Positions 46,062 through 55,673 of a DNA stretch of 64,000 bases are shown here, piece by piece. A model generated the notes under the pieces. That model searched no databases, had not been told where the DNA came from, and saw only the letters and a program-made list of their open reading frames with translations. Source of the DNA: Methanobrevibacter ruminantium (GTDB lineage: Archaea > Methanobacteriota > Methanobacteria > Methanobacteriales > Methanobacteriaceae); contig SFKZ01000001.1 of assembly GCA_004553595.1 (NCBI GenBank), forward strand, positions 62,001 to 126,000. The letters are read 5' to 3'. How positions within the stretch are numbered: position 1 is the stretch's first letter; each line of letters starts with the position of its first letter. A program made the position numbers and the translations under genes.

Positions 46062-46513
46062 CTTTAATTGATTTCTCTGTTAAAAGACTTTTAGAACTTA
46101 ATTAACAGATTATATAATAAATAATTACAACAAACCACTTGGAACTGTTTAGGTTTCCATTTAGCATGAGGATAAATTATAACATACTAATAAGAACATT
46201 TTTCAGTTTCTTACGAGCATGAGCGCATCTACACATTCTTATAAAAAATATTTTTATTTAAACATTTTCTAATAGATTGAACAATATAGTCCCTATTCAT
46301 TCATAGGATAAACTAAATTGAAAGTTTAAAAACTATAAAAAAGATTTAACAAACTGTAAATCTTGGAATCTAATAATTAAAAAAATATTTTAAAATAAGA
46401 AAATATCATATTATTATAGATACATTAATTATATATGATTATTATCTATATATAAGGTTTTGTATGTTATAAATAATTATAAAAATAGTAAGTTTAAGAA
46501 ATAGAAATGGAAT
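46062..46513. other. Non-coding spacer with a GC-richer island
   Basis: This 452-base stretch contains the rpl44e promoter region (minus-strand TTTATAAG and TTTAAATA motifs near 46238-46262). It also has a relatively GC-rich island at about 46137-46235, with GGAACTGTTTAGGTTTCC (46140-46157, a short hairpin) and ACGAGCATGAGCGCATC. In AT-rich archaeal genomes such islands often mark small RNAs, but no known RNA family is recognised. Confidence 0.35.
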
Positions 46514-48004
46514 TTAGTATTTTACTAAACTTGCCTTATTGTTGTCAATGAGAATTTGAGCAGTTATATTCGGCAAGATAACAACATCATTTGCCAAGAA
46601 AGGGCCATAAACCTTTCCATCAATGCCTACCATTTCACCGACATCTTCACTAAGGACAACAGTTGCATTCTCTATTTCGCCTCTAGCAAATAATCCTCCT
46701 CTTGTCTTATCAACTGGTTTTTTAGGAGCATTACCCTTTTTAACATCAATATTATCATTAATAGCTTTATTAAAACCATCAGTACGGGTAGTTTTCTTTC
46801 CCTTTACATCAAGCCCGGATGAAAATCCTAATTCAGATTGTCTGGATTCAATCTTCGCTGATGCATTATCCTTAGTTTCTGCAGACTCATCATTAACTGG
46901 TGTCTTTTCTTCAGCATTTGCAGACTCAACTTTAGGCTTTTTAGGCTTTGCAAAAATCAGATTGAAGTCATCTTCACTTGGAGCAGCATAATTGGACCCT
47001 GCAGCTATTGAATCATAATAGTCATCATCATAATTAGGTTCCAATTTGTCCAAATCTACAAACTGACTATCCGGATTTTTGTAAAAGTCCTCTGGATTGG
47101 TGGAAACATAACTTTCACGTTTAGTATCCTCTTCCACATTGGATTGGACTTCTATTGATTCTTCTACTGATTCTTCTACTGATTCTTCTACTGATTCTTC
47201 TACTGATTCTTCTGCTGATTCTTGAGACTCTTGAGTAATAACTGGAGTTTCCTCTTGTTTATCTTCCACTTCTCCAGTTTCAGCTTCTGCAAGCTTTTGA
47301 TCATTGTCTACAGTGCCTTGGCCAGGATACCTTTGATTAGCTACCTGCTTATCAATGTTTTCATAAGTTTCATCAGTGATTACTTTTGCATTCTTGATCT
47401 GATTTAACCTATCTAAAACTTCATTAGATTCTCCAAGAGCATCAGAAATCTCATTTTCCATCTCATCAGAAACATCACTTTCCTCTTCAACAGAACTGGT
47501 TGATTCATAAGAATCCTCTACAAAAGAGCTTTCTTCATCCTCATCAAAATCCCCATCATTCTCTTCAGAATCTTCATAATTTCCTCCAATAGAGGTTTCT
47601 TCGCTATATTCATCTAAGGAAATTCTATATCTATGATTTTTAAGAGCATCCATCAATAAGAAATATAAGGTTTCCTCTTCATCTGTAAGATTCAAAGGAG
47701 TAGTATCCAAGAGGTCAAATTGAGGATTGTCCTTTTTGAACAGAAGAAAAGATCTGTAGATATTGTTATTGGCTGCTTGAGTAATTTTAGATTCCCTAAG
47801 CTCACAAATTTCAGTAGCAATCCTTTGAGCATTATTGAGTAACAATTGCTCATTTCCAAAAGGATCGTTCGCTACAGAACGCTCTAAGTCCTTAATGTAA
47901 TCACGTAACTGCTTATAGAAATCATTATCCACTCTAGCTAGAGAGGATTTATTACGTTCTTCCTTTTGAACTCTGCGTAATACTTGAAAAAAGTCGCCTT
48001 GCAT
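46514..48004 (-). CDS. GINS-family replication protein (Gins51-like) with long acidic insert
   Basis: Residues 1-130 match the GINS A domain: GDFFQVLRRVQKEERNKSSL, then the helical REYI/IATEICELRESKIT region. The C-terminal B domain (about 446-496) reads VLSEDVGEMVGIDGKVYGPF and DVVILPNITAQILI, as in archaeal Gins51/Gins15. Between them lie about 315 residues of highly acidic, low-complexity sequence including the repeat EESV (262-284). Usual archaeal GINS proteins have 150-200 residues. GINS joins MCM and GAN/RecJ in the replisome, and pcn is the next gene upstream. The ATG at 48004 (MQGDFF) fits the family better than 48013. Confidence 0.83.
   Translation of the reverse strand: MQGDFFQVLRRVQKEERNKSSLARVDNDFYKQLRDYIKDLERSVANDPFGNEQLLLNNAQRIATEICELRESKITQAANNNIYRSFLLFKKDNPQFDLLDTTPLNLTDEEETLYFLLMDALKNHRYRISLDEYSEETSIGGNYEDSEENDGDFDEDEESSFVEDSYESTSSVEEESDVSDEMENEISDALGESNEVLDRLNQIKNAKVITDETYENIDKQVANQRYPGQGTVDNDQKLAEAETGEVEDKQEETPVITQESQESAEESVEESVEESVEESVEESIEVQSNVEEDTKRESYVSTNPEDFYKNPDSQFVDLDKLEPNYDDDYYDSIAAGSNYAAPSEDDFNLIFAKPKKPKVESANAEEKTPVNDESAETKDNASAKIESRQSELGFSSGLDVKGKKTTRTDGFNKAINDNIDVKKGNAPKKPVDKTRGGLFARGEIENATVVLSEDVGEMVGIDGKVYGPFLANDVVILPNITAQILIDNNKASLVKY
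47151..47222 (-). repeat. 12-bp tandem repeat in the GINS-like gene, six copies
   Basis: Six copies of TCTACTGATTCT (two with a single change) run from 47151 to 47222 and encode EESV repeats on the minus strand. The length is a multiple of three, so copy changes would keep the frame. Confidence 0.9.
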
Positions 48005-48241
48005 AAAAATCATAAATTTAAAATAAATTCGCCAAAACTTAAGAAACTAAAAATTTAGTTAATACTGATTTAATACTGATTTAATTAATACTGATTGTTT
48101 TAATAAAGTTAATAATGTATAAAAATTTAAAGGGTGTAAATAGCTTTAAAGCTATAAAGAATAAATAAAATAAATTAATTTAAGAATAAATTAATTTATT
48201 GGCTATTTAAAAAGACTATTTAAAAAGCTTAAATCTTCTAT

Positions 48242-48976
48242 TTAGTCTTCAGATTCTATTCTTGGAGCAAGCAAGAAACTGAGTTCCCCATCTTCAGATA
48301 CCATTTTAAGACTTAATGTCAATGGCATATCGTTTCCAAGACAAATAGTAGCGATTTCAGAGAATTTGTCTGCTTTAAGCATTTCTCTGATTTTTTCTAA
48401 AGAGAAAATGGATTTAGCTTTAGTGTCTATTTTTTCACCATGTAAATATTCAATGTTTGCATCTCCAAACTCACCTTCAGCAGATGCATAGAAGTTTTCT
48501 TGATCTACCATTAAAGTGATTTTATCAGAGAAAATATCCATATCTTGAATTGAGTCTTTTAAGAGTGTGAAAGGAATCTCAAATTCAGTTGGATAATCCA
48601 ATGAAGGAGGTGCAGGAGAATCATATTCCATATCAATCAATCTAATTTTGAAAGTTCTTGTAGCTTCACCAACAAAAGTGAGAATAAGATTTCCTTCATC
48701 TAATGACATTAAGACACGGTCATTAGCTTTAGAACGTTTTAATACTTTCATTAACTCATCTGTGTCAATATTAATCTTTTCTGGTTCATCACAAATGAAC
48801 TCATCAAATAAACTAGATTTAAGTTCGAGATGAACAAAAGTAATATGACTACGGTCTAAGGCATCTAAACGAAAACCTTCACTGTCAGTTTGGATTTGTA
48901 CTTCATCTACAATAGATGAAATAGCATCGAAACTGGTTTTTAAAATACTAGAATCACTTAACTCTGCTTTAAACAT
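48242..48976 (-). CDS. pcn: DNA polymerase sliding clamp PCNA
   Basis: A 244-residue clamp subunit. It begins FKAELSDSSILKTSFDAISS, with LDALDRSHITFVHLEL in the first domain, the interdomain loop region and the C-terminal LAPRIESED tail that helps hold PIP peptides. Three copies form a ring around DNA and tether polymerases, ligase, FEN1 and, plausibly, the window's own UNG. The GTTGAT ribosome site precedes ATG. It sits between an acidic membrane protein gene and the GINS gene. Confidence 0.96.
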   Translation of the reverse strand: MFKAELSDSSILKTSFDAISSIVDEVQIQTDSEGFRLDALDRSHITFVHLELKSSLFDEFICDEPEKINIDTDELMKVLKRSKANDRVLMSLDEGNLILTFVGEATRTFKIRLIDMEYDSPAPPSLDYPTEFEIPFTLLKDSIQDMDIFSDKITLMVDQENFYASAEGEFGDANIEYLHGEKIDTKAKSIFSLEKIREMLKADKFSEIATICLGNDMPLTLSLKMVSEDGELSFLLAPRIESED

Positions 48977-49331
48977 TAAAAATCAACTCTGATTTAATTT
49001 TAAGCATTGATTATATATTTTATAAATCAAAATACCTAAATTAAGCCATATTTTATTTATAAAAAATTTATTAAAATAATGCATAATTTAATTTTTTAAA
49101 TTCTTGAAATTTAATAAAATCATATTATTTTATTATAATATTATATAAGTATCTAATCATTTATAAATCTAATCAAAAGTTAAAATTTTTTAAAAATTTT
49201 TATATGAAAAAATGAAAAAATATTGAAAAATATTAAAAAAAGTGTGAAAAAAACGAGCATATAGCTAAGTAAATAAAAAATAGATGATGGATTTTACGAA
49301 AGAATAAAAGAAAAAATAAATTTAAGAAAAG
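48977..49331. other. Non-coding spacer with pcn promoter
   Basis: Very AT-rich spacer of 355 bases. A TTTATAAAATATATAA element on the minus strand (about 49010-49025) is a fitting TATA box for pcn. I see no coding frame, repeat or structured RNA. Confidence 0.5.
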
Positions 49332-50996
49332 TTAATGTTTTCTTAAACTATTATCAAAATTGGTTCCTTCAATGATTCTTCTTTTTTTCTCTTCCAATTC
49401 TTGAGCTTTCCTTTCCTTTTCAGCCAATTCCTCTTCACTTAAGGAATCACCATCAAACTTTGACAAGTCAACAGACTTTTTGAATTGAGGTTTAGAACTT
49501 TTAGATTCTTCAAAGGTCTCATCATAATCATCTTCAAAATCATATTTGGAATATTTTTCTTCTAAACCATCCATCTTTTCAGCCTCTAAATTGGAATCCG
49601 GATACCCTTCAACGATATCTTCCTCAAGATGATTTTCTTCAATAGCCTCTTCAACAGGCTCATCTATAGGCCCTTCAATATCCTCATAGATAATCAATTC
49701 ATCTTCTTCAACTAAATCAGATTCGTCCTCAGGAATTTCATCAGGAACATCCTCATAAATCTCAACAGCTGAATCAAATTCATCCTCATCATCTTCAAAA
49801 TCATATTTGGAATACTTATCCTCCAAATCAGACCCATCAGATTCCCTATTTAATCTAGAATGAATAGGAATGATCTCATCAGAGTCATCATCAGTTTCAT
49901 CATCTGAAATTTCTGTTGAATTGGCATTTTCATGCTCTTTAAAAGAAGATTGATTTTTTTGAGATGTTAGATTTGAATCAGAGTATAAAGAATTGATATC
50001 ATCATCAGAAAGTTCTTCTTCCTTGTCATTCTCAAATAAATCTTTAGAGGAATCAACAGATTTGTCTTTATCGCCGTTACCGGAAAAATTAGAATCTTTT
50101 TTTCTTTTCAAGACGCTAAAAATAGCATCAAAGTCTTCACGAGTAATACCGTCCTCGCTTACTTCGTCATAATCAATACTCTTAATGCTGTTGAATGTAT
50201 CGATAATCAACGAAGACTTTGAAGAGGAGAAGAACTTCAATAAAGAAAATCCGATAATAATAAGTCCAATAATTACCAAGAAAATTGCAAGTCCTGCAGT
50301 CTCACCGGATAAAACATTATCCACAACACGATCAGAACTTGAAGCATAATAAGTTATTCCAATGATTAGGATTGCCAAACCTACAATAAAACCAACAAAG
50401 GTTAACATTGTAGAGGAATCAAAAATATCTAAAGATTTGTTAGAGTCAGAAGATTTTTCCTTATTATTTATCAATACACCTTGAGCAGAAGATTTGCCAA
50501 TTTTTTCTCCCACATCTTCATCCGCTAATGCAACATCACTATCTTTTTGAGCGATAAAAGAGTCTTCATCATCAATCTCTTCATCACCATCAAATGATTC
50601 GCTAGACTCATCACTAGCTTCATCATCAATAGACTCAGCATTTTCTTTTAAATCAACATTCTCAGTTGATTCAATAACATTTACTTCAATTGAATCATCT
50701 ACATTAGGATTAATGATAACTCCTCCTTCAATAGATTCATCATCGAAAGCATCAGATTCTTCTAAATCCCCATATTCATTATGAATAGGAATAATCTCAT
50801 CTACATCATCTTCATAGTCATTAGAAACTTTATAAGATTCATCATCTTCAAATTCTAATTCCTTGAAAACCTTAGAGATAGATTTGGATTTATTGAATCT
50901 AGTTTTTTTATCAGAAGTGGAATCGTTAGCTCTGGGAGCTGATTCATCGTTTCCCTTAGAAACACCTTCCAAATTACTATTTTTTGAATTAGTCAT
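49332..50996 (-). CDS. Large acidic two-helix membrane protein of unknown function
   Basis: I do not recognise this 554-residue protein. It has about 190 acidic, disordered residues, then two membrane helices (about 196-217, MLTFVGFIVGLAILIIGI, and 233-256, TAGLAIFLVIIGLIIIGF). About 300 further acidic residues follow, ending in a basic tail (EEKKRRIIEGTNF). Internal repeats include DEIIPIH (twice) and KYSKYDFEDD (twice). Both long arms would lie on the same side of the membrane. It is encoded between tfs and pcn on the same strand, and its acidic style resembles the insert in the GINS protein. A replisome or transcription role is only a guess. AGGGGAT precedes ATG. Confidence 0.7.
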   Translation of the reverse strand: MTNSKNSNLEGVSKGNDESAPRANDSTSDKKTRFNKSKSISKVFKELEFEDDESYKVSNDYEDDVDEIIPIHNEYGDLEESDAFDDESIEGGVIINPNVDDSIEVNVIESTENVDLKENAESIDDEASDESSESFDGDEEIDDEDSFIAQKDSDVALADEDVGEKIGKSSAQGVLINNKEKSSDSNKSLDIFDSSTMLTFVGFIVGLAILIIGITYYASSSDRVVDNVLSGETAGLAIFLVIIGLIIIGFSLLKFFSSSKSSLIIDTFNSIKSIDYDEVSEDGITREDFDAIFSVLKRKKDSNFSGNGDKDKSVDSSKDLFENDKEEELSDDDINSLYSDSNLTSQKNQSSFKEHENANSTEISDDETDDDSDEIIPIHSRLNRESDGSDLEDKYSKYDFEDDEDEFDSAVEIYEDVPDEIPEDESDLVEEDELIIYEDIEGPIDEPVEEAIEENHLEEDIVEGYPDSNLEAEKMDGLEEKYSKYDFEDDYDETFEESKSSKPQFKKSVDLSKFDGDSLSEEELAEKERKAQELEEKKRRIIEGTNFDNSLRKH

Positions 50997-51149
50997 TTTA
51001 TCCCCTTACTTAAAAATACTAAGAATACTCACTCATCAATAATTAACACACTATAATACCCTTAGTAAAATCGCTATAAATACGATTAAATGAATAATAA
51101 ATGTAAATATTAATTTAAAACTAAAAAATTTAAAAAATGATTAAATTAA

Positions 51150-51485
51150 TTAATCATAGCCTCTCCATTTATGACCGCATTTTTCACAAGTGAAGAAACG
51201 AGTTGGCGCTTCATCAGCACTACGGGTTTGAAGCAATTCGTATGAAGCACGATCGTGTCCACATTTCGGACAAATTTCTCTTACAGTAGAACGTAAACCA
51301 CTTTCATCTCCTCTCATTATAACGGTTTCTTTGGATTCCACTTTCTTTTCAATTGAATATTCGGCTTTATCCACTTCAGATGAATCATAGCCACAGGTGG
51401 AACATTTTAATACAATCTGTTTATCATCTTCATCCCCTACTTCTTGAGGAAGAATCATACCACCACATTTTGGACAGAATTCCAT
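51150..51485 (-). CDS. tfs: Transcription factor S (TFS), TFIIS-like cleavage factor
   Basis: A 111-residue protein with two zinc ribbons: N-terminal FCPKCGGMILPQ with partner KCSTCGYDSS, and C-terminal CPKCGHDRASYE...CEKCGHKWRG. The key acidic tip DE is present in QTRSADEAPTRFF. TFS stimulates transcript cleavage by arrested RNA polymerase. GGAGGT precedes ATG. It starts the leftward run toward the acidic protein and pcn. Confidence 0.95.
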   Translation of the reverse strand: MEFCPKCGGMILPQEVGDEDDKQIVLKCSTCGYDSSEVDKAEYSIEKKVESKETVIMRGDESGLRSTVREICPKCGHDRASYELLQTRSADEAPTRFFTCEKCGHKWRGYD

Positions 51486-51905
51486 TATTTACCTCCAATA
51501 TAAGATACTACTCTTTAAAAACAGAAATTAAAAAATTTTAAAATTAAATTTAAACACAATAGACATTGATTATAATCTCCAATAATTATAATCGAAACAT
51601 TTACCTTTCCTATAATAATTCAACTTAATTAAAATTCTGAAATTTAAGTTTTATAAATTTCGTAAATGATTAAATACTTTATATATAACATACTTATAAA
51701 TAAAGATTATTCAGTCATAGTATTTAAACTTAATTTAAAAATAGGGTAAAAAACGCCTAAAAATTAAGAAAAATTGTAAAAATTTAGTAAAAAATAATAA
51801 TAAAAACAGATTGTTAGTAGATTGAAAAATACTAAAAAATTTACAATTTTTTTGAAAAAATTTATGCAAAAATCAGTTAGTTTTTTTTAAAAAAATGAGA
51901 AGAAA
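51486..51905. other. Non-coding AT-rich spacer
   Basis: This 420-base spacer holds TATA-like elements for tfs (minus strand, near 51540-51600 and 51680) and poly-A/T tracts. There is no ORF with a ribosome site, no structured RNA and no clear repeat. Confidence 0.4.
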
Positions 51906-52337
51906 TTAATTTTCTTCTAAATGTTTTTTTATATCAGTTAAGATTGATTCATGATCAAATGCAAGTTTTCTTTCTTTTAAAACATCAAATGAAAATACCC
52001 CAATATCCTTAGCATCATCATCCGCCTTTGCATCATCAAAATTGCCATGAGCCAAATAGATTATAGACACTGTATGTCTTCTTGGATCACGGTCTGGATC
52101 TGAATATACCTTGAATAATTCTACAGATTCAATATCAATGGAAGTTTCTTCCTTAGCTTCTCTAATAGCAGCATTTTCTGTTGTTTCACCATAATCAACA
52201 AATCCGCCAGGCAATGCCCAGGATCCTTCAAAAGGAGGATTTTTCCTTTGAATCAATATGAATTCATGATTTTCATTATAAATAAAAATGTCAACAGTCA
52301 ATGATGGAATCTTATATTTAATGCTCTCACCCCGCAT
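51906..52337 (-). CDS. NUDIX hydrolase (ADP-ribose pyrophosphatase-like)
   Basis: The 143-residue protein carries the full Nudix box, beginning GGFVDYGETTENAAIREAKE and closing ETSIDI, with preceding strands FILIQRKNPPFEGSWALPGG. Members cleave nucleoside diphosphates linked to another moiety, often ADP-ribose. A following DPDRDPRRHTVSIIYLA segment fits the ADP-ribose pyrophosphatase group. No strong ribosome site is present. It sits between rpoL and tfs. Confidence 0.88.
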   Translation of the reverse strand: MRGESIKYKIPSLTVDIFIYNENHEFILIQRKNPPFEGSWALPGGFVDYGETTENAAIREAKEETSIDIESVELFKVYSDPDRDPRRHTVSIIYLAHGNFDDAKADDDAKDIGVFSFDVLKERKLAFDHESILTDIKKHLEEN

Positions 52338-52477
52338 AAAAATAATAAATAAAATTATAATAAATCGAATTTAAAACAAAACCATAAAATAAAATTTAAA
52401 AAATGATAAGAAAATAATAAAAAAAGATAATTAAAACTAAAAAATAAAAAAAATAAGAAAGAAGAAAGAATTCAAAA

Positions 52478-52750
52478 TTAGATTCCTTCAAGCAATTCTT
52501 TAAATTCGGCAGTTTCTTCTTTTAATCTTTGAGCTGCTCTTAAAAGAGAGTCTCTTGGTCTTTTTGTTCTTTTAGTTTTAATGGTCATGATAGGTTCACC
52601 GGTAAGAGGGTGATCAATACCATAAACCGCATATTCTACATCATTATCTTCCATGAGATATTTTCTTAAAACATTACAAAGAGAGTGGTTTTCTCCGTGA
52701 ATAATCATTTCGAGTTCTAATTTGGTATCTTTTACAACTTCAATTTCCAT
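52478..52750 (-). CDS. rpoL: DNA-directed RNA polymerase subunit L (Rpo11)
   Basis: A 90-residue protein matching Rpo11: the fold-defining LELEMIIHGENHSLCNVLRKYL, then DVEYAVYGIDHPLTGEP and the C-terminal helix SLLRAAQRLKEETAEF. It dimerises with Rpo3 in the polymerase assembly platform. Ribosome site AAGGAA. It follows the csl4 gene by 57 bases on the same strand. Confidence 0.95.
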   Translation of the reverse strand: MEIEVVKDTKLELEMIIHGENHSLCNVLRKYLMEDNDVEYAVYGIDHPLTGEPIMTIKTKRTKRPRDSLLRAAQRLKEETAEFKELLEGI

Positions 52751-52807
52751 GTTATCTTTTCCTTAAAAATTAAATAAACAACTACAAATCTGCATTCTTA
52801 TTAAAAA

Positions 52808-53374
52808 TTAATAATCATAATTTTTAGAAACTTTTCTTTTTTCCTTTCTATCACATACAGGGCAGTATACTTCAGATTCATTGCAAGGATCCATAAAGGT
52901 TCTGCATCTGGTACACATAGCCTTTACAACACCGGAAGTAATGTCTTCTGTGTTCAAATCAAGGTTATCTCCCATAATCTTAACTACTTTTGCTTCAATT
53001 AAATCTCCAATTCTAAAAGCGTCAGTAAGCTTATCGATGTAACCAGGGGTTACTTGGGAGATGTGAATCGCTGCCAAATAAGGAAGAGCCAATTCACGTC
53101 TGGTTCCCTTTTTAGAATAAATAGTTATTAAAGCTCTTTGGCCACGTACATCTTTTACCTCACCGTATACAATATCTCCAACTTTCAATAGGTTTGGACC
53201 ACCAGATTTTGATATTACAGAGATTTCCTTTTCATCTTCATCAATCAATACATTTCCAGGAACACCAGATTTTACGCTTCCATCATCTTCGTATGCTCCT
53301 TGACCTGGTAAGAACTGTTCACTTACACTTAAAAAGTCACCAGGCATTACAAAATCTCCAGATTCCATTTTCAT
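52808..53374 (-). CDS. Exosome RNA-binding protein Csl4
   Basis: The 188-residue protein has an N-terminal domain (SGDFVMPGDFLSVSEQFLPG), a central S1 domain (GDIVYGEVKDVRGQRALITI and AIHISQVTPGYIDKL) and a C-terminal zinc ribbon (CTRCRTFMDPC...YCPVCDR). Csl4 caps the archaeal exosome and recruits DnaG. GAGGTG precedes ATG. Csl4 and rpoL are adjacent in many euryarchaea. Confidence 0.93.
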   Translation of the reverse strand: MKMESGDFVMPGDFLSVSEQFLPGQGAYEDDGSVKSGVPGNVLIDEDEKEISVISKSGGPNLLKVGDIVYGEVKDVRGQRALITIYSKKGTRRELALPYLAAIHISQVTPGYIDKLTDAFRIGDLIEAKVVKIMGDNLDLNTEDITSGVVKAMCTRCRTFMDPCNESEVYCPVCDRKEKRKVSKNYDY

Positions 53375-53417
53375 CTAAACACCTCATAACAGGCAATTTT
53401 GCCAAGTTCAACATTTT

Positions 53418-53528
53418 ATAATTCTGTTTATAAAATTAGGACAATCCTCCAAACAACCCTATAACTCCGTTTATAGAACTAGGACAATTAATCCAAGAAA
53501 TAAATTTCATAATTCCATTTATAAAATT
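53418..53528 (-). repeat. Two to three imperfect promoter-like repeats upstream of csl4
   Basis: A 28-base block ending TTAGGACAAT or CTAGGACAAT on the plus strand occurs at 53418-53445 and 53461-53488 (24 of 28 identical). A partial third copy lies at 53509-53528. On the minus strand each contains a TTTATAAA-like box, so they look like duplicated promoters for csl4. The rest of the 400-base gap 53375-53774 has no coding potential. Confidence 0.6.
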
Positions 53529-53774
53529 TATTTTGATTTTTGAACAATATGAAATTAAATTTGAAAAATTTTCATTCATAAATCATTCATAAAATTATCA
53601 ATTATTTATATGTAAGTTATTTATGTTTTTTAGTAATATATAAAAAATTCGGTTTTAAGAAATAGTTTTAAAATTATAGAACAATAAAAGGGAGTATGAA
53701 AACTAATCTAATTTTTAAAAAAAAATGAAAATTAAAAAATAAAAAAGAAAAAATAAAAAAGAATAAAACGCCAA

Positions 53775-54800
53775 TTATTGATAATACCTATCTTCAAACA
53801 ATATTTCATCCAATTGATACTTTTCCCATTCCCTTTTGTTTAAGACAATCTCTAACTCTTTAGGAGTTATAACTGGCTTTTTATACATTTGGGAATCATC
53901 AATAGCTATTCTAGGACAAGCGGTTACAACAAATCCTTCAAGTTCCATATATGGAAGCAATACATCAGGATTTACATGATCCATAAGGAGAATATAGGCC
54001 TCCATTCCCTCATCTTCAAGAAGTTTCTTAATTTCCTTAGCCAATTTCATCCTGTATTGGCCTTCCTTTGAGGAAACTATAATTCCCCATTTTGTAACTT
54101 CCCGTGCCTTCACGATTCTTGCAAATCTGATTCTCAAGATCCTGTCTGCATAGGCACTCATTTCACGAATGTCCCCACTATAAGGATCAATAGCTAAAAC
54201 TGGAGCTTTTGTAAACAAATAGATTCCTAAGGGATGAAAATTACCGCTGCCAATGAATAGGTAAACATCTGCCCCTAAATTCTTTACAGAAGTGAAATTG
54301 CAACCTAAAACCTGCCCCTTTCTGGTGCTTCTTGAAGAGCCGATAACAACTTCCTTGCCATTATCCTCTAAGAAGTCTACAATCTCATCAAGCAAATGCA
54401 AGTGTTGTGCAGTTGTTGCAATAGCTATCTTGGAATAACCCTCCAATTGTTCCAATGCCTCTTCAAGATAATCCTTGATTTTAACATTGGCTTTAGCTTC
54501 TATAAACATTGTAGGAATGCTGTATCTAAGCGGAAGGGGAGTGTGTCCATAATGAACAATGAAATCAACTATTCCATTCATCTTTCTGTCTGAAACATCA
54601 CAAGCTCCAAAGCAAGGATCTGCGGATACAATTACAGTAGCTTCAGTTTGCTTTTCTATTTCCCTTGCAAGAGCTACAGCTTGCATCTTAAGTCCTTCTG
54701 GAAACTGCAATCCCACATTCCTAACATTTAAAGAGTTGATTTTCTTTATAACCCTTTTAAGCTCCATATCGTATAATGCCATTTTATCAACTAAAATCAA
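53775..54800 (-). CDS. dph2: Diphthamide biosynthesis enzyme Dph2
   Basis: The 341-residue protein has FPEGLKMQAVALAREIEKQT, SADPCFGACDV, TTAQHLHLLDEIVDFLEDNG, LGCNFTSVKNLGADVYLFIGSGNFHPLG and TACPRIAIDDS. The three cysteines in these segments (DPC, LGC, ACP) bind the non-canonical radical SAM cluster. It transfers the 3-amino-3-carboxypropyl group to His of aEF2, the first step of diphthamide. The start may be ATG 54800 or the internal ATG 54782, as neither has a strong ribosome site. Confidence 0.94.
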   Translation of the reverse strand: MILVDKMALYDMELKRVIKKINSLNVRNVGLQFPEGLKMQAVALAREIEKQTEATVIVSADPCFGACDVSDRKMNGIVDFIVHYGHTPLPLRYSIPTMFIEAKANVKIKDYLEEALEQLEGYSKIAIATTAQHLHLLDEIVDFLEDNGKEVVIGSSRSTRKGQVLGCNFTSVKNLGADVYLFIGSGNFHPLGIYLFTKAPVLAIDPYSGDIREMSAYADRILRIRFARIVKAREVTKWGIIVSSKEGQYRMKLAKEIKKLLEDEGMEAYILLMDHVNPDVLLPYMELEGFVVTACPRIAIDDSQMYKKPVITPKELEIVLNKREWEKYQLDEILFEDRYYQ

Positions 54801-54919
54801 AATAATTTAAAAAAATAAATATTAAAATCCATCAACCAGACTAATCTATAATTGGATTAGCCTTAAATATAGACTTTAAAAAATTTAAAAAAATAAAAAA
54901 TTAAAAAAAAGAAGAGGGA

Positions 54920-55486
54920 TTATAACAATGAATCGGCCACAACTTTTCCATCAACAACATCCAATTTTACAAGAGTCTTGATGTCTTCACCGGTAGCTTC
55001 TTCAACAACACCTTTACCTTCACCTTTTTCAACAACAACAACAGTGTCAACTAAGTTTACACCAATGCCTTTCAATTCATTGATGACAGCAGTGAGAGTT
55101 CCTCCTGTACTTACTACATCATCCACTAAAAGGACATTATCTCCCTCATTCAAGTCATTGATGTATAATTTGGAAGTTGCGTAACCAGTGGATTTGACTA
55201 TTTCATGTTCACCAGGCAATCCGTATTGCCTTTTACGAATAACAATAAATGGAATGCCAGTCTCGAAAGATAATGCAGTTGCAATGTGAATACCCATTGC
55301 TTCAACACCGACAATCTTATCGATTTTAGACAAATCTAAAATTTCATCTATCACTTTAGCAATTTCCTTTAAAACTGCTGGGTCCATTGCAGGAATTCCA
55401 TCACTGATACCGTGAACAAAGTAATCATATTCTCCTTTCTTAACAACTGGTGCTTCTCTTAATGATTCTACTAATTTTTCAAGCAT
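54920..55486 (-). CDS. hpt: Archaeal-type hypoxanthine/adenine phosphoribosyltransferase
   Basis: The 188-residue PRTase has GVEAMGIHIATALSFETGIPF, RKRQYGLPGEHEI and the PRPP loop VLLVDDVVSTGGTLTAVI. It salvages hypoxanthine (possibly adenine or guanine) to the nucleotide. A GAGGG ribosome site lies seven bases before the ATG. It diverges from srp54 across a 275-base promoter region. Confidence 0.92.
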   Translation of the reverse strand: MLEKLVESLREAPVVKKGEYDYFVHGISDGIPAMDPAVLKEIAKVIDEILDLSKIDKIVGVEAMGIHIATALSFETGIPFIVIRKRQYGLPGEHEIVKSTGYATSKLYINDLNEGDNVLLVDDVVSTGGTLTAVINELKGIGVNLVDTVVVVEKGEGKGVVEEATGEDIKTLVKLDVVDGKVVADSLL

Positions 55487-55673
55487 TTTTAAACCCTCAA
55501 CTACTATAAATATATCTTTTTAACATAATTTCAATTAAAAATTTTAAATTAATGATAAAAAATAAAAAACTTAAAATCAAATTTATGTATCTATATCAAT
55601 AATTTTATAATAAAAGATAAATAAACTTTTATATAATATTAATTTATACATTAAAGTTAATAAGATAAACTAT

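Noticed and set aside
47151..47222. 12-bp repeats in the GINS gene as a mobile or minisatellite insertion
   Set aside because: They encode in-frame EESV units inside a uniformly acidic linker, with no flanking duplications.
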